From contig MFWV01000011.1 of the NCBI GenBank assembly GCA_001787405.1, positions 1 to 48,856 on the forward strand: a stretch of 48,856 nt of DNA, in the 5' to 3' direction. The translations under genes were made by a program, and so were the position numbers. Numbering within the stretch: the stretch's first letter is position 1; the number at the start of each line of letters is the position of its first letter. The notes under the pieces are model-generated. The model was given only the letters and a program-made list of their open reading frames with translations. It had not been told where the DNA came from and ran no database searches. This DNA is from Candidatus Pacebacteria bacterium RIFOXYA1_FULL_38_18. GTDB lineage: Bacteria; Patescibacteriota; Microgenomatia; UBA1400; PJMF01. Below are positions 33,975-42,700 of the stretch, one piece after another.

Positions 33975-36929
33975 TTAACGCGAAGCATTATTACTAGTAT
34001 CTTTTTCTGCTTTTCCTTTCCAAAATCTTGACGTATCTATAGCATATCCATCTGCATCTCGCTTTCTTAAGCCCACCACATCCCCCAGTATGGAGGGAAC
34101 AAATTTCATTCCAGATTCTAAGCCATGAATAAACCTTCTTGTATGTTTGAATTTCCAGTCTTTATATATTTTGGCATCAATAATATCCTTATTTCTTATT
34201 AGATAGCTTGGAGCTATTACCATTCTAGAAGTAAGTTGTCTATGATTTTTAATAATTTTAGCAACTCCATTCTCATCAACTTCTGTTTTACTGAAACTTG
34301 CTATTATCTCTCTTGATCTATACTCTGGCATTAATAATTTATTTCCAACATATTCTTTGACAATTGGTGGCACACCCCCAGCCTGAAATAATTCGTTTAC
34401 TAAAACAGCAATTTGTTCTTTTACTTTGCTACGCTCTGTAGCTGCACCACCATAATCCATTTGCATTTGAATAAACCTCATCGTCATCGGCCCAAATAAA
34501 AGCCAATGTCTGCCTGGAATAAGCTTTGCTTTGCCTATAATTTTATCTATCCATAATTTAAAGTTTTCCTTTATTTCCGAAGCACTGATATATGTATCTG
34601 GTGGAACTTGCCAAAATTTTTCAAACATAGATCCCATTGCTGGAAATGCAACATTTGTGTACTGATCTAATGTAAGACCCTTTAATTTTTTCAATCCTAC
34701 ACCTTTTATTATTTCTCTGGCTGGTATGTTTTTTCCATTTTCATCTTTTATGATAGTTTTATCTAAATATCCTAGTTGTTTAATTCTCTCAATAAAATCT
34801 AAGATTTGAGCATCGACATCTTTATCATTAGATTTTAAAAGTTGGCGCGATTCATTTTCTATTTTGAGCAAATTAATCACTATCTCACCTGGTAATGGAA
34901 GCATGGATTCATTAAGATTAATTTTATTTTCTGGAACATTGCGATTTTTTCCAGAAACATCAATAATATTTCTCAAATCTTGAACCCAAGAAGGAATCTC
35001 CCCCCATGTGTATTTTCGAAAAAGCTCAGCTCCTTTTGCAATAAATTTTGCCCAAGATATTTTTGCTTTCTCATCTTTTGGAAAAATTTTCTCGATAATT
35101 TCTTCATTGTAAAATAAGTAATCTTCTGAAGTCTCATTTTCAATTGAATCTCCATATCTTTCTCTCGTGTAATGACTGGCGGCGAATGGTTGACAAGCAA
35201 ATAATTCATCAGAAAAATCTTGTTTTCTCATACCAGCCAATGCTAATCCATGACTTCTAGTTGCACCTCTTAATAACCATGGTATATATCCCACTGACAA
35301 TCCAGCCATTACCTCCGTGTACTTAATCACTTCATTTAGCAATTCTTCGTTTAACCCTGGATATTTATCAGTTAAAAATTTTTGATGAAGATGTTTGTAA
35401 AATCTTTTTATTTTATCTCTTCCTTGCAGTGTATGATAAGAAAATTCTTCATCTGATTTTATGAAATCTTCGTTATACAAATTTTTATAATATTCCTCAT
35501 CAGGATCATCATTTAAACCGCCATTTTCAGGAGAATGCTTTATTCTAGCAATAATGTAATCCCACACTGCTATAGCATCCATATTTATCTCTGCTTCATC
35601 CATTTTTTCTGGAGAAGCTAACTCTTCTGGTGGGTCAGGTCTTTTAATAAAAAGCGCTCTGGCAAGATTAATAAACTCAACTCCCTTGTCAGCTAATTCT
35701 TCCATAATTTTGTCAAAGAAAATATCAAAACGAGGCACTCCAGTGTCACCAGCAACAACAATAGCCTGTAATCCCCTCCTTGTTCTATACCAAGATTGAA
35801 GTTGAATATCTTTAACATTATCTATTTTATTAAAATATTGAGCGTTGAGATCTTTAAGACGATCAGTAGGGATTATTGAACCAGAAACTTCATCAATTAC
35901 TTCTGCAATATCCATTGTATAGGGGTTTTTAAGATTCTTTATTAAACCCAAATTTCTCTGATCAGTTTCGCTTACATAAGACTTTAAGTTTTTTACAACA
36001 TTTTGAAAAAGTTCATGAAGAAACAACAATAGATCTTTGGCTTTTTTATAATTTTTTCGTTCAATAAAAATCTCATCTTCCTGATTTGCTCTCTCTGCTT
36101 GCAGAATCTTCTTTGATAAAAAGGGGTCGAGAGGTTTTTTTCTTATCTCAAAATCTGATATGTCAAGAAGTCTGTCTTGAATTCTTTTTTGAAAATTAAA
36201 AATATAATTAAGAGTGGCAGCAACTTGTTCTTTATATTCTTGAGGAATATTATCTACACTAAATTTTTGTTCTTCAAGAGCATCCATTAACGATTTTGCA
36301 CTATGTATGATTTCTTTTACATCATTTCGACCAAGATTTTCGCTTGAACCAACAATTAACTTACTAATATTTAAATATTCTTCCGCCTCTTCAATTTTTT
36401 TCTTCTCTTCTGAAGAACCTAGTTCAGAATAAATACCTTGATCTCCACTCAATGCATCATCTTCAATCTTTTTCTTTGCTTGCGGTTCTACTTTACTTTT
36501 ATCTTCAGCTAATCCCATTCTAAGTCGATCATCAAAAGATAGATAATCTTCCGCACCCTGTAGAAGTTTAACGTAATCACTTATTTTCTTTCGAAGTTTT
36601 TTAGCGCTATTAATTGCTGTCTGTTTTGTTTCTTGATCTGGAAATGGAATTCTATTTATAAGGGCATCTTGAATAAAATTATAAGCAACCTCATCAGAAA
36701 AATTGGCTATTTTTGCAATCGTACTTTTTATTTCTTCGTCTAAATCACTAAAGTTTTTATCTTTACCAATATCTCCAGTAAGATCTTCCATAACTACAAG
36801 AGCCTCCTCAAGTGTCATATGAGCGCTTCTAGTACCACTTTTAATTTCACTTGTAAATTTAAGGAGGTCTGAGCTTGCTATCTCCGTCTTAATTTCATCA
36901 TATCTAAAAGGTTGCTCCGTCATAACCAT
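33975..36929 (-). CDS. Unrecognised 984-aa helical protein in an AT-rich island
   Basis: I recognise no family. The open frame reaches 37130, but that extension is antisense to the SAM riboswitch, so the start is placed at ATG 36929 (or ATG 36923). The protein is soluble, with no signal peptide or membrane helix. It is rich in Lys/Glu and probably mostly helical, with acidic, coiled-coil-like regions in residues 40-260. The C-terminal half has more aromatic residues (WLLRGATRSHGLALAGMRKQ; GRHWLLFGPMTMRFIQMQMD) and reads like a folded domain. Base composition is unlike its neighbours: G+C is 14/60 at 36001-36060 and 15/60 at 35401-35460, against 30/60 at 33001-33060 and at 37561-37620. It lies between virB6-like and metK, so it may be secretion cargo or a transferred gene; both are inference. 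Confidence 0.8.
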   Translation of the reverse strand: MVMTEQPFRYDEIKTEIASSDLLKFTSEIKSGTRSAHMTLEEALVVMEDLTGDIGKDKNFSDLDEEIKSTIAKIANFSDEVAYNFIQDALINRIPFPDQETKQTAINSAKKLRKKISDYVKLLQGAEDYLSFDDRLRMGLAEDKSKVEPQAKKKIEDDALSGDQGIYSELGSSEEKKKIEEAEEYLNISKLIVGSSENLGRNDVKEIIHSAKSLMDALEEQKFSVDNIPQEYKEQVAATLNYIFNFQKRIQDRLLDISDFEIRKKPLDPFLSKKILQAERANQEDEIFIERKNYKKAKDLLLFLHELFQNVVKNLKSYVSETDQRNLGLIKNLKNPYTMDIAEVIDEVSGSIIPTDRLKDLNAQYFNKIDNVKDIQLQSWYRTRRGLQAIVVAGDTGVPRFDIFFDKIMEELADKGVEFINLARALFIKRPDPPEELASPEKMDEAEINMDAIAVWDYIIARIKHSPENGGLNDDPDEEYYKNLYNEDFIKSDEEFSYHTLQGRDKIKRFYKHLHQKFLTDKYPGLNEELLNEVIKYTEVMAGLSVGYIPWLLRGATRSHGLALAGMRKQDFSDELFACQPFAASHYTRERYGDSIENETSEDYLFYNEEIIEKIFPKDEKAKISWAKFIAKGAELFRKYTWGEIPSWVQDLRNIIDVSGKNRNVPENKINLNESMLPLPGEIVINLLKIENESRQLLKSNDKDVDAQILDFIERIKQLGYLDKTIIKDENGKNIPAREIIKGVGLKKLKGLTLDQYTNVAFPAMGSMFEKFWQVPPDTYISASEIKENFKLWIDKIIGKAKLIPGRHWLLFGPMTMRFIQMQMDYGGAATERSKVKEQIAVLVNELFQAGGVPPIVKEYVGNKLLMPEYRSREIIASFSKTEVDENGVAKIIKNHRQLTSRMVIAPSYLIRNKDIIDAKIYKDWKFKHTRRFIHGLESGMKFVPSILGDVVGLRKRDADGYAIDTSRFWKGKAEKDTSNNASR

Positions 36930-37012
36930 AATTTTACCACTCTCAAGTGTATTTATTAAGACGAAAGTGAGTTGAGCTTTAAAAAATTTGCATTCGTTTA
37001 ATTTTTCTGCTC

Positions 37013-37018
37013 TAATAT
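37013..37018 (+). promoter_or_regulatory. Possible -10 for the riboswitch-metK transcript
   Basis: TAATAT, with a TTGCAT at 36988-36993 as a weak -35 at 19-base spacing. +1 would fall at about 37025, at the edge of P1. Confidence 0.4.
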
Positions 37019-37022
37019 CCTC

Positions 37023-37162
37023 AACATCAAGAGTGGTAGGGAGGGATTTGGTCCTGTGATCTACCCGGCAACCTGTTGATGAAATTAGCCAGGTGGCGAA
37101 ATTTGGCCAAGTAGCTAACAAATCAAACAAGGTGCTTCATCCAACCTGAGGGGAAAGATGTT
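37023..37162 (+). promoter_or_regulatory. SAM-I riboswitch (S-box) aptamer
   Basis: The segment carries the conserved S-box core in order: ATCAAGAG, GGGAGGGA, GGTCCTGTGA, CCCGGCAACC, AAGGTGCT and GGGGAAAGATG. P1 closes with AACATC (37023-37028) pairing GATGTT (37157-37162). It lies directly upstream of metK, which makes S-adenosylmethionine, so the ligand sense is clear: product feedback. The aptamer is antisense to the spurious 5' extension of the 33975-36929 frame. Confidence 0.95.
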
Positions 37163-37168
37163 CTAGTG

Positions 37169-37202
37169 GCCTCTCAAAAATTATTAATTAATTTGGAGAG
37201 GC
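37169..37202 (+). promoter_or_regulatory. SD-sequestering hairpin (riboswitch expression platform)
   Basis: GCCTCTC (37169-37175) pairs perfectly with GAGAGGC (37196-37202), which contains the SD GGAGAGG (37195-37201) four bases before ATG 37206. There is no T-run, so control is probably at translation initiation. CCTCTC could alternatively pair, with one G-T wobble, to GGGAGG (37039-37044) in the unfolded aptamer, freeing the SD when SAM is low. Confidence 0.75.
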
Positions 37203-37205
37203 TTT

Positions 37206-38312
37206 ATGTTTACCCCTCATATTTTTACTTCTGAATCTGTTTGTGCTGGTCATCCTGATAAAATTTGTGATCAAATTTCCGATGCTATTTTGGATGCTGC
37301 CCTCAGTAAAGATCCTGCTAGTAGGGTGGCGGTGGAAACCTTGGTAACAGCAGGTCGGGTAGTTATTGCTGGTGAAATTACGACCAAAGCTAAGTTGGGT
37401 TTGGAGAAAATTGCTCGTCAAGAAATCAGACGACTGGGTTATATCAAACCAGAATGGGGATTTGATGATCAGTCAGAAATATTAATCTTGGTTCACCAAC
37501 AATCACCAGAGATTGCTACTGGCGTAAATGGAGATGGGGCCGGCGATCAGGGGATGATGTTCGGTTTTGCTTGCCAAGAAACACCTGAGTTGATGCCTCT
37601 ACCCATCATGTTAGCCCACGGCCTGACCGCCGGCCTCGATCAATTACGGGAAAGCGGGAAAATTCCATACTTACGACCAGACGGTAAATCACAAGTAACA
37701 GTGCGCTATGAAAATAATCAACCAAAAGCCATAGAAACCGTAGTGATAGCCGTCCCCCATGACGAAGAAGTGAAGCTCAAAGAAGTAAAACAAGAGCTTT
37801 ATCAGCAATTGGTAGAACCGCTTCTATATCGATATGGCTATCAAGTGAGTGAAAAGCGCTTAATCGTCAATGGTACTGGCGTTTGGCATCGGGGCGGACC
37901 AGCCTCTGATACTGGTGTTACCGGTCGAAAAATCATTGTTGATAGCTACGGTGGCTACGCTCGCGTCGGAGGCGGTGCTTTCAGTGGCAAAGATGCTACT
38001 AAAGTTGATCGCTCAGGAGCTTATGCTGCACGCTTTTTAGCCAAAAATATTGTAGCGAAAGGATTGGCGGAATATGCTGAGGTAGCTCTGGCTTATAGCA
38101 TCGGCAAGGCACAACCAATAATGAAAAATGTTGAAACTTTTGGTACCAATACCGTCGAACCCAAGTTAATTCACGATTTTGTTGACAATCTACTGGATAC
38201 TTCAGTGCATGGAATTATCAAGGCTTTTGATCTGCAAAAACCAATTTTTCGCCCTACTGCAGCCTATGGTCATTTCGGACGCGAGGACTTTGCCTGGGAA
38301 AAAATCAAGTAA
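37206..38312 (+). CDS. metK: S-adenosylmethionine synthetase
   Basis: This 368-residue enzyme makes SAM from methionine and ATP. It shows FTSESVCAGHPDKICDQISDAILD, GEITTKA, GVNGDGAGDQGMMFGFA, KSQVTVRY, DTGVTGRKIIVDSYGGYA, GGGAFSGKDATKVDRSGAYAARF and ETFGTN, covering the methionine-, ATP- and metal-binding motifs. It is slightly shorter than the usual 380-400 residues. The loop before GLTGRK reads GVWHRGGPASDTG where most bacteria have RFVIGGPxGDxG. Translation is under the SAM-I riboswitch just upstream. It is the only methionine-cycle gene in the window. Confidence 0.97.
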   Translation: MFTPHIFTSESVCAGHPDKICDQISDAILDAALSKDPASRVAVETLVTAGRVVIAGEITTKAKLGLEKIARQEIRRLGYIKPEWGFDDQSEILILVHQQSPEIATGVNGDGAGDQGMMFGFACQETPELMPLPIMLAHGLTAGLDQLRESGKIPYLRPDGKSQVTVRYENNQPKAIETVVIAVPHDEEVKLKEVKQELYQQLVEPLLYRYGYQVSEKRLIVNGTGVWHRGGPASDTGVTGRKIIVDSYGGYARVGGGAFSGKDATKVDRSGAYAARFLAKNIVAKGLAEYAEVALAYSIGKAQPIMKNVETFGTNTVEPKLIHDFVDNLLDTSVHGIIKAFDLQKPIFRPTAAYGHFGREDFAWEKIK

Positions 38313-38349
38313 TTTGCTCAAAAATCATTATTTCTAAACCCATTTGATA

Positions 38350-38355
38350 TATAAT
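38350..38355 (+). promoter_or_regulatory. Putative -10 for the small membrane protein gene
   Basis: A consensus TATAAT lies 64 bases before ATG 38420, giving a leader of about 58 nt. That is unlike the leaderless genes elsewhere in this window. Confidence 0.5.
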
Positions 38356-38404
38356 GATCACATACGGATCAGTGGCAATTGCGCTACTGCTTCGTAAATC
38401 CATA

Positions 38405-38414
38405 AAAAGGAGGT
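38405..38414 (+). promoter_or_regulatory. Strong Shine-Dalgarno sequence
   Basis: AAAAGGAGGT, close to a perfect anti-SD match, ends 5 bases before ATG 38420. It decides that start over ATG 38354. Confidence 0.85.
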
Positions 38415-38419
38415 GCTAC

Positions 38420-38557
38420 ATGAAAGCCCTTCTTGCTTTACTGGGTGTTATATTGCTCGCTCTCTTCTGTTCCGCGGTGGCTGATCTTGATTTTTGCGGA
38501 GGATTAATGTTTGCGCTCGTTATAGTTGCCTTTATAGCTGTAGGCTTAGGTAACTAG
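38420..38557 (+). CDS. 45-aa membrane peptide with two hydrophobic segments
   Basis: The product is MKALLALLGVILLALFCSAV, a short DLDFCGG turn, and LMFALVIVAFIAVGLG. It is either two membrane helices with an acidic loop, or a signal peptide plus one helix. No family is recognised. The gene has its own TATAAT, the strongest SD in the window and a perfect intrinsic terminator just after, so it is a compact single-gene unit that is probably highly expressed. It lies between metK and a minus-strand coiled-coil gene. A small structural membrane peptide or an envelope-active peptide are both possible. Confidence 0.75.
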   Translation: MKALLALLGVILLALFCSAVADLDFCGGLMFALVIVAFIAVGLGN

Positions 38558-38592
38558 CGCAATTACGCGACCAAAAAAATAACACCACCCTT

Positions 38593-38623
38593 CTCCCCAG
38601 AGCAATCTGGGGAGATTTCTTTT
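38593..38623 (+). terminator. Intrinsic terminator
   Basis: CTCCCCAGA, a GCAA tetraloop and TCTGGGGAG form a perfect 9-bp stem (38593-38614), followed by ATTTCTTTT. It ends the small membrane protein transcript. Confidence 0.93.
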
Positions 38624-38663
38624 AAAAAGCTTGTATTAAAAAAAATAAAAATTCCTCGAAATC

Positions 38664-39380
38664 CTAAAGCGCCATGGCTGGATTGGGAGCACCCAAATCA
38701 ATCGGTCGTTCAAAAGAGACCAGCGTGGGTAGCTTGGCTTTCAATTTATTAGCCAATTCTTGCCAAGATATTATCGCTGTTAAAATTCCCCTTTTATCTT
38801 CCTCTAGTTTTTTTTCCTCGTCAGAAAAAATCACTACCGATTCATTAGTTCTCTCTCGCATCGTCATTCCAGTAGTTTCAATTGTCTCTAATTGATCAAC
38901 TGCTTGTTGATTGGCTGTTTTTTCTTGCTCCAAACGATTGAGTTCGGCTGCATAAAACAAAAGAGCCTTTTGAATTGCTCGTTCCATGCTGACAATTAAT
39001 GATTGAGTGGCATCAGATTTCTGTTGCACTTCCAATTGAGCAGCCAGCAAATCTTCACTCAACTGAGTAAAAACCGGCACTGCTAATGGAGACTGGGGCA
39101 AACCAAATCTCTCCCATAAGCGCCGGGCGGCCTCTTGTTCTGCTGCCGATTCCAATGTTTCACTGCTCAAATCTGCTAATAACTCCGGTAAGTTGGCTGC
39201 CAAACTTCTAAAATACGCCATTAATTCTGCCGGTAACGCTTGAATTTCCGTTTTTAATTTTCGAGTCTCATCTTGATCGATCCCGGTAGCCAAAGTCACA
39301 GCACTCCCCCCCAGTTCTACTTGTTCGCCAAACATACTGGCCAAAGTTGCTCTTGATTTAGTGCTGATTCTTTCCGACAT
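38664..39380 (-). CDS. Unrecognised coiled-coil protein
   Basis: This 238-residue protein has no family I recognise. Almost all helical by composition, it is rich in Glu, Gln, Ala and Leu, with likely coiled coils at about 65-200 (ELLADLSSETLESAAEQEAA; LNRLEQEKTANQQAVDQLET). It has no membrane segment or signal peptide. AAGG lies 5 bases before the ATG. It sits between the small membrane peptide gene and the divergent secretion-gene block. A cytosolic structural or adaptor role is possible; nothing in the sequence fixes a function. Confidence 0.7.
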   Translation of the reverse strand: MSERISTKSRATLASMFGEQVELGGSAVTLATGIDQDETRKLKTEIQALPAELMAYFRSLAANLPELLADLSSETLESAAEQEAARRLWERFGLPQSPLAVPVFTQLSEDLLAAQLEVQQKSDATQSLIVSMERAIQKALLFYAAELNRLEQEKTANQQAVDQLETIETTGMTMRERTNESVVIFSDEEKKLEEDKRGILTAIISWQELANKLKAKLPTLVSFERPIDLGAPNPAMAL

Positions 39381-39606
39381 TATTGCCTTTCTTTGGACAA
39401 ACTGTCCTGTTTTAATAAAAAAATTACTACTTACTGAGTGTGCCGCTGGAAAGCTAAAGATTTTCTTGGTCGGGGATCAAAAAACTCCCCGGCGGGGAGC
39501 ATCAGTGATTGGTGAAAAACCAAGTTTGATGCTCGTCAAAAAATTGGCTGAAGATCGGACTTTTCTTGAAACTGATCAAGAGCTCACCGTTGCGGCACAG
39601 TGGTAG
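39361..39606 (+). CDS. Doubtful 81-codon open frame
   Basis: The open frame (MLILSDIIAFLWTNCP...) overlaps the start of the minus-strand coiled-coil gene and runs through GC-rich hairpins. It has no SD and no recognised family. It is probably not a gene, and is listed because it is the only coding candidate in a 400-base gap. Confidence 0.2.
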   Translation: MLILSDIIAFLWTNCPVLIKKLLLTECAAGKLKIFLVGDQKTPRRGASVIGEKPSLMLVKKLAEDRTFLETDQELTVAAQW

Positions 39607-39780
39607 ATTTTCACTACCTTCCACAGCTTGATTAAGCTAACATTTCCAAAGAACTAGCACAATACTAAATGTAGATTTACCATCACTCACATTAAATTTA
39701 GAATTCAATTTGAAGCAGTCAAATTAAAAAAGCCAACTAATCTCTCGTGCGTTTCACTCTGGCTGACGATATAATCATTG
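39381..39780. other. 400-base stretch with competing hairpins
   Basis: Around 39473-39532 GGGGA could pair with TCCCC just downstream, or CTCCCC (39485-39490) with GGGGAG (39494-39499): mutually exclusive stems. Next come GCATC (39499-39503) and GATGC (39528-39532) enclosing the hairpin TTGGT-GAAAA-ACCAA (39509-39523), and GGTAG/CTACC at 39602-39618. It may be a structured leader or small RNA upstream of the 39781 gene; no known RNA family was recognised. Confidence 0.45.
39770..39775 (+). promoter_or_regulatory. Putative -10 for the large M23 secretion gene
   Basis: A consensus TATAAT lies 5 nt before ATG 39781 and 8 nt before ATG 39784. The frame's TTG at 39778 is too close to be used. Confidence 0.55.
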
Positions 39781-42700
39781 ATGATGGCTGATACTGATTT
39801 TCAATCACCAAATACAACTACCAGAGAGCAAACTCCGGGAAATAAATCAACGGATGCAACCGGTTCTAGCACTGAATATATTTTGCGTCGTCTGCACCCA
39901 GACGCCGACATCTCCACTTTGCGCAGTTTTTTGATTCAACTAACCAGCATTCAAGAAAACAAGCATCTTTCAGTAAGTTTTTCCTCTCTGCTCAAAGATA
40001 CTGTTGCTTTTAGTTTGCGCTATACCAGCCAGTCCCCTTTTGACGATCAATATCCTGCTGAAATGTATTTGTTCAAAAGTGAAATAGCGCTCATTTTTTA
40101 TGATTGGCTCACCCGCCAAAAAAATCTTAAAGAAAATCTTACTACGATTTTAAAAGAAAAGAAGGCAGACGATAAAGCAGCCAATGCCTTGATAACTATC
40201 GCCAATTATTGTCAAAATATCGGAGCTAATGAAACGGTAAAAGTTGACAAGTCTAGAGAAAAACAATTTAGCCAATTATTGGAGCGAAGTGGTTCCGTTT
40301 CTGCGATTGCCAAATTTATTCTGGATTACTTGGATCATCCCCCAGGGGATAAAGCAACTGAGGAAGAAGGAGAGAAAGAGTCGGGTGGATCGGGAGGTGC
40401 ACAAAAAGATGATCTATCGACCGATCAAGCAGAAACTACTGATAAATCTGGTCAAGAAACTGGTGAGGATGAAGGTGGAAGTGAAGATGCAGATGAAAAA
40501 GATGTTCAGCAACCGACCACTCCTCCAGATCAGCTTCAACCCCCACGACCAACCGACACTGATCAAATAACAACCAAACAGCTTTTTAGTTCTGATGTCC
40601 TGCGTGAAACTGCTCGTTTCACTCAAATTGCTCTCATTCAACTGGAAAGATTCCATAATTTACCAGAGGGAACGCTACAAAATTCAGCAGAATTGAGAGC
40701 TCAACTCACCCAAAAAAATCAAGAGTTTTTTGCCACCAAATTGTCCAAGGATCATTTCGCAGAAATATTGCAAGATCCTATGGAAAGATTGAAACTCATT
40801 CGTGAGTTTTACTCTAGTGTGTTACACAGTAACTCTTTACAGCTAGAAACAGCTAGGGCACTTCAACAAGCCGTTACCAATTCAAAAGATCCTCAGCTCA
40901 AAAAACAAATCCTCACAGAAATAGAAAAAGCCAAACGGGGAGAAAATGTTTCGGAATTAATTGGTGGTTTGGCAGAAAATCCAGAAATAACCGAGATTAT
41001 TAAAAAAATCCAAGCAGCCGATCCCCTATTTCAAAATGATTCTGTAGTCATCAACGACCAACTTTCCAAAGAATTATTACAGCGTCTAAAAGAAGCTGGC
41101 GTGCATACAGATCGTGTTCCGCTGGCTTATGAAAATATAATCGGCCGGTTGAACTCCATGGTAGATGGTGGCTTTGATCCCAGGGTTTTAGATCATTTAT
41201 CTGAACAAAATTATAAATTGTTGTTTTCTGAAAATGCGCCATTTAATCCAGAATTTACTGAGTTTCTAAAAGAATTTATTATTCTAAAAAAAGCGATTAA
41301 TAATCGAGCTGAAAATAGTCTGACGGGTGATGAATTGTTTGCTTTGCAAGAAGCACAAAGACTGCTGGATGAAAATAATCCTGAAATTAATCCTCAACAA
41401 TCCCAACAGATTTTTATTCACGGTGTTTTACAACCCACTAATAAAATCATTACAGACAAAAGAGAATTGGGGCTACAGAGTAACCAAACTTTTGCTGAAG
41501 CTAGAAATCTTAGTGAGCAGTGGGAAAAAAATTATCGCGTTTATCTACAGGGATTGTGGGAAGAATTCATTGCCGACCAAAAACAAATCGAGACTTTTCA
41601 ACGCTTTGCTCAATTTGAGGCCGTTCCTCTAGAAGTACCTCAGCAAGAATTTGTAATTTATCTGCAGTCTGCTCAAGCCGGAGCTGATTATCCTCTATTT
41701 GAAGCTGGCGAAGAACGCATGCTCTCTCCTTTGGCCGGCATGTCAGATTTTGGTAATAAAGCTCAGCAATTTAATCAAATTAGCCAATTGTCCAAAGGAC
41801 TAGGTAGAGGATTGTTAAATAGACTAGGTGGCAAAGCAGCAGAAAAAAAGACACAGGAAGCTGTTGGCAAAATTGCGGGAGGTCTTGTAGAAAAAGCTGG
41901 CTCCGCCTTGCCCGGAGGACCGCTTACTGGCAAGGCCTTGGGTTGGTTGGCCAAAAATGCCACCACCAAAGAAGGGCGGAAAAAAATCTTATTGGTTGGT
42001 GGTGGCGGATTGGGATCAGTTTTAATACCGTTAACTACTTGGGGTGGAAGAATTGGTATGGCAATCGGTGGTGGATTGGGCGCTGCTATTGGTAGCCTAT
42101 TTCCAGGCGTGGGTAATGTTTTGGGAGGAATAATTGGTGGAATTGGTGGTGGCTGGACTGGCATGGGAATAGAAAGAGGTTTTAAAAATCTATTTGGTGG
42201 TGATAGCGCTACCTCTATTAGTTTTCAAAGTCCCAATATTGGCAGTAATATTCTAAGAAGCGGTGGGACTATTTCTAGTGGCACAGCTGGCGGAGGACTT
42301 TCTGCAGCCAAAAGCGCTCTAGCAACATCTATGACCGCTACTGCTTCTCAAGCTGTCTTAACCACAATGGGAGTGGTGGGTTCTGTCTTCTTATTTACCA
42401 GCATGAATTTTACCGGTGCTTTTTTGGCGGAGTTTCCGCAAATAGATCCTTTGGGTACTTTTGTGCCTGGTTCACAAGGAAAACTGTCTGAATATGTCAC
42501 TATTGAAAAAAGAGTTTTCATTACTGGCTGTCCAGAAAATAAATGTGAGAATCCTGCTTTTCCTATTAAGGCAGAATATTCCATTATTATTAGACCAAAA
42601 GATAATTATAGTATCGCTATTTTGGATGCCACAGATACTTTGAAAGTAAATCACAGCATAAAATCGTGGGAGGAAGAAGGGAAAACTCCTCCCAATATCC

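Noticed and set aside
36930-37130. N-terminal 67-codon extension of the 33975-36929 gene
   Set aside because: It is antisense to the conserved SAM-I aptamer; ATG 36929 or 36923 is a better start.
41775-42164. Pro-rich 129-codon minus-strand ORF
   Set aside because: Complement of the Gly-rich zipper codons (GGN to NCC) in the secretion protein.
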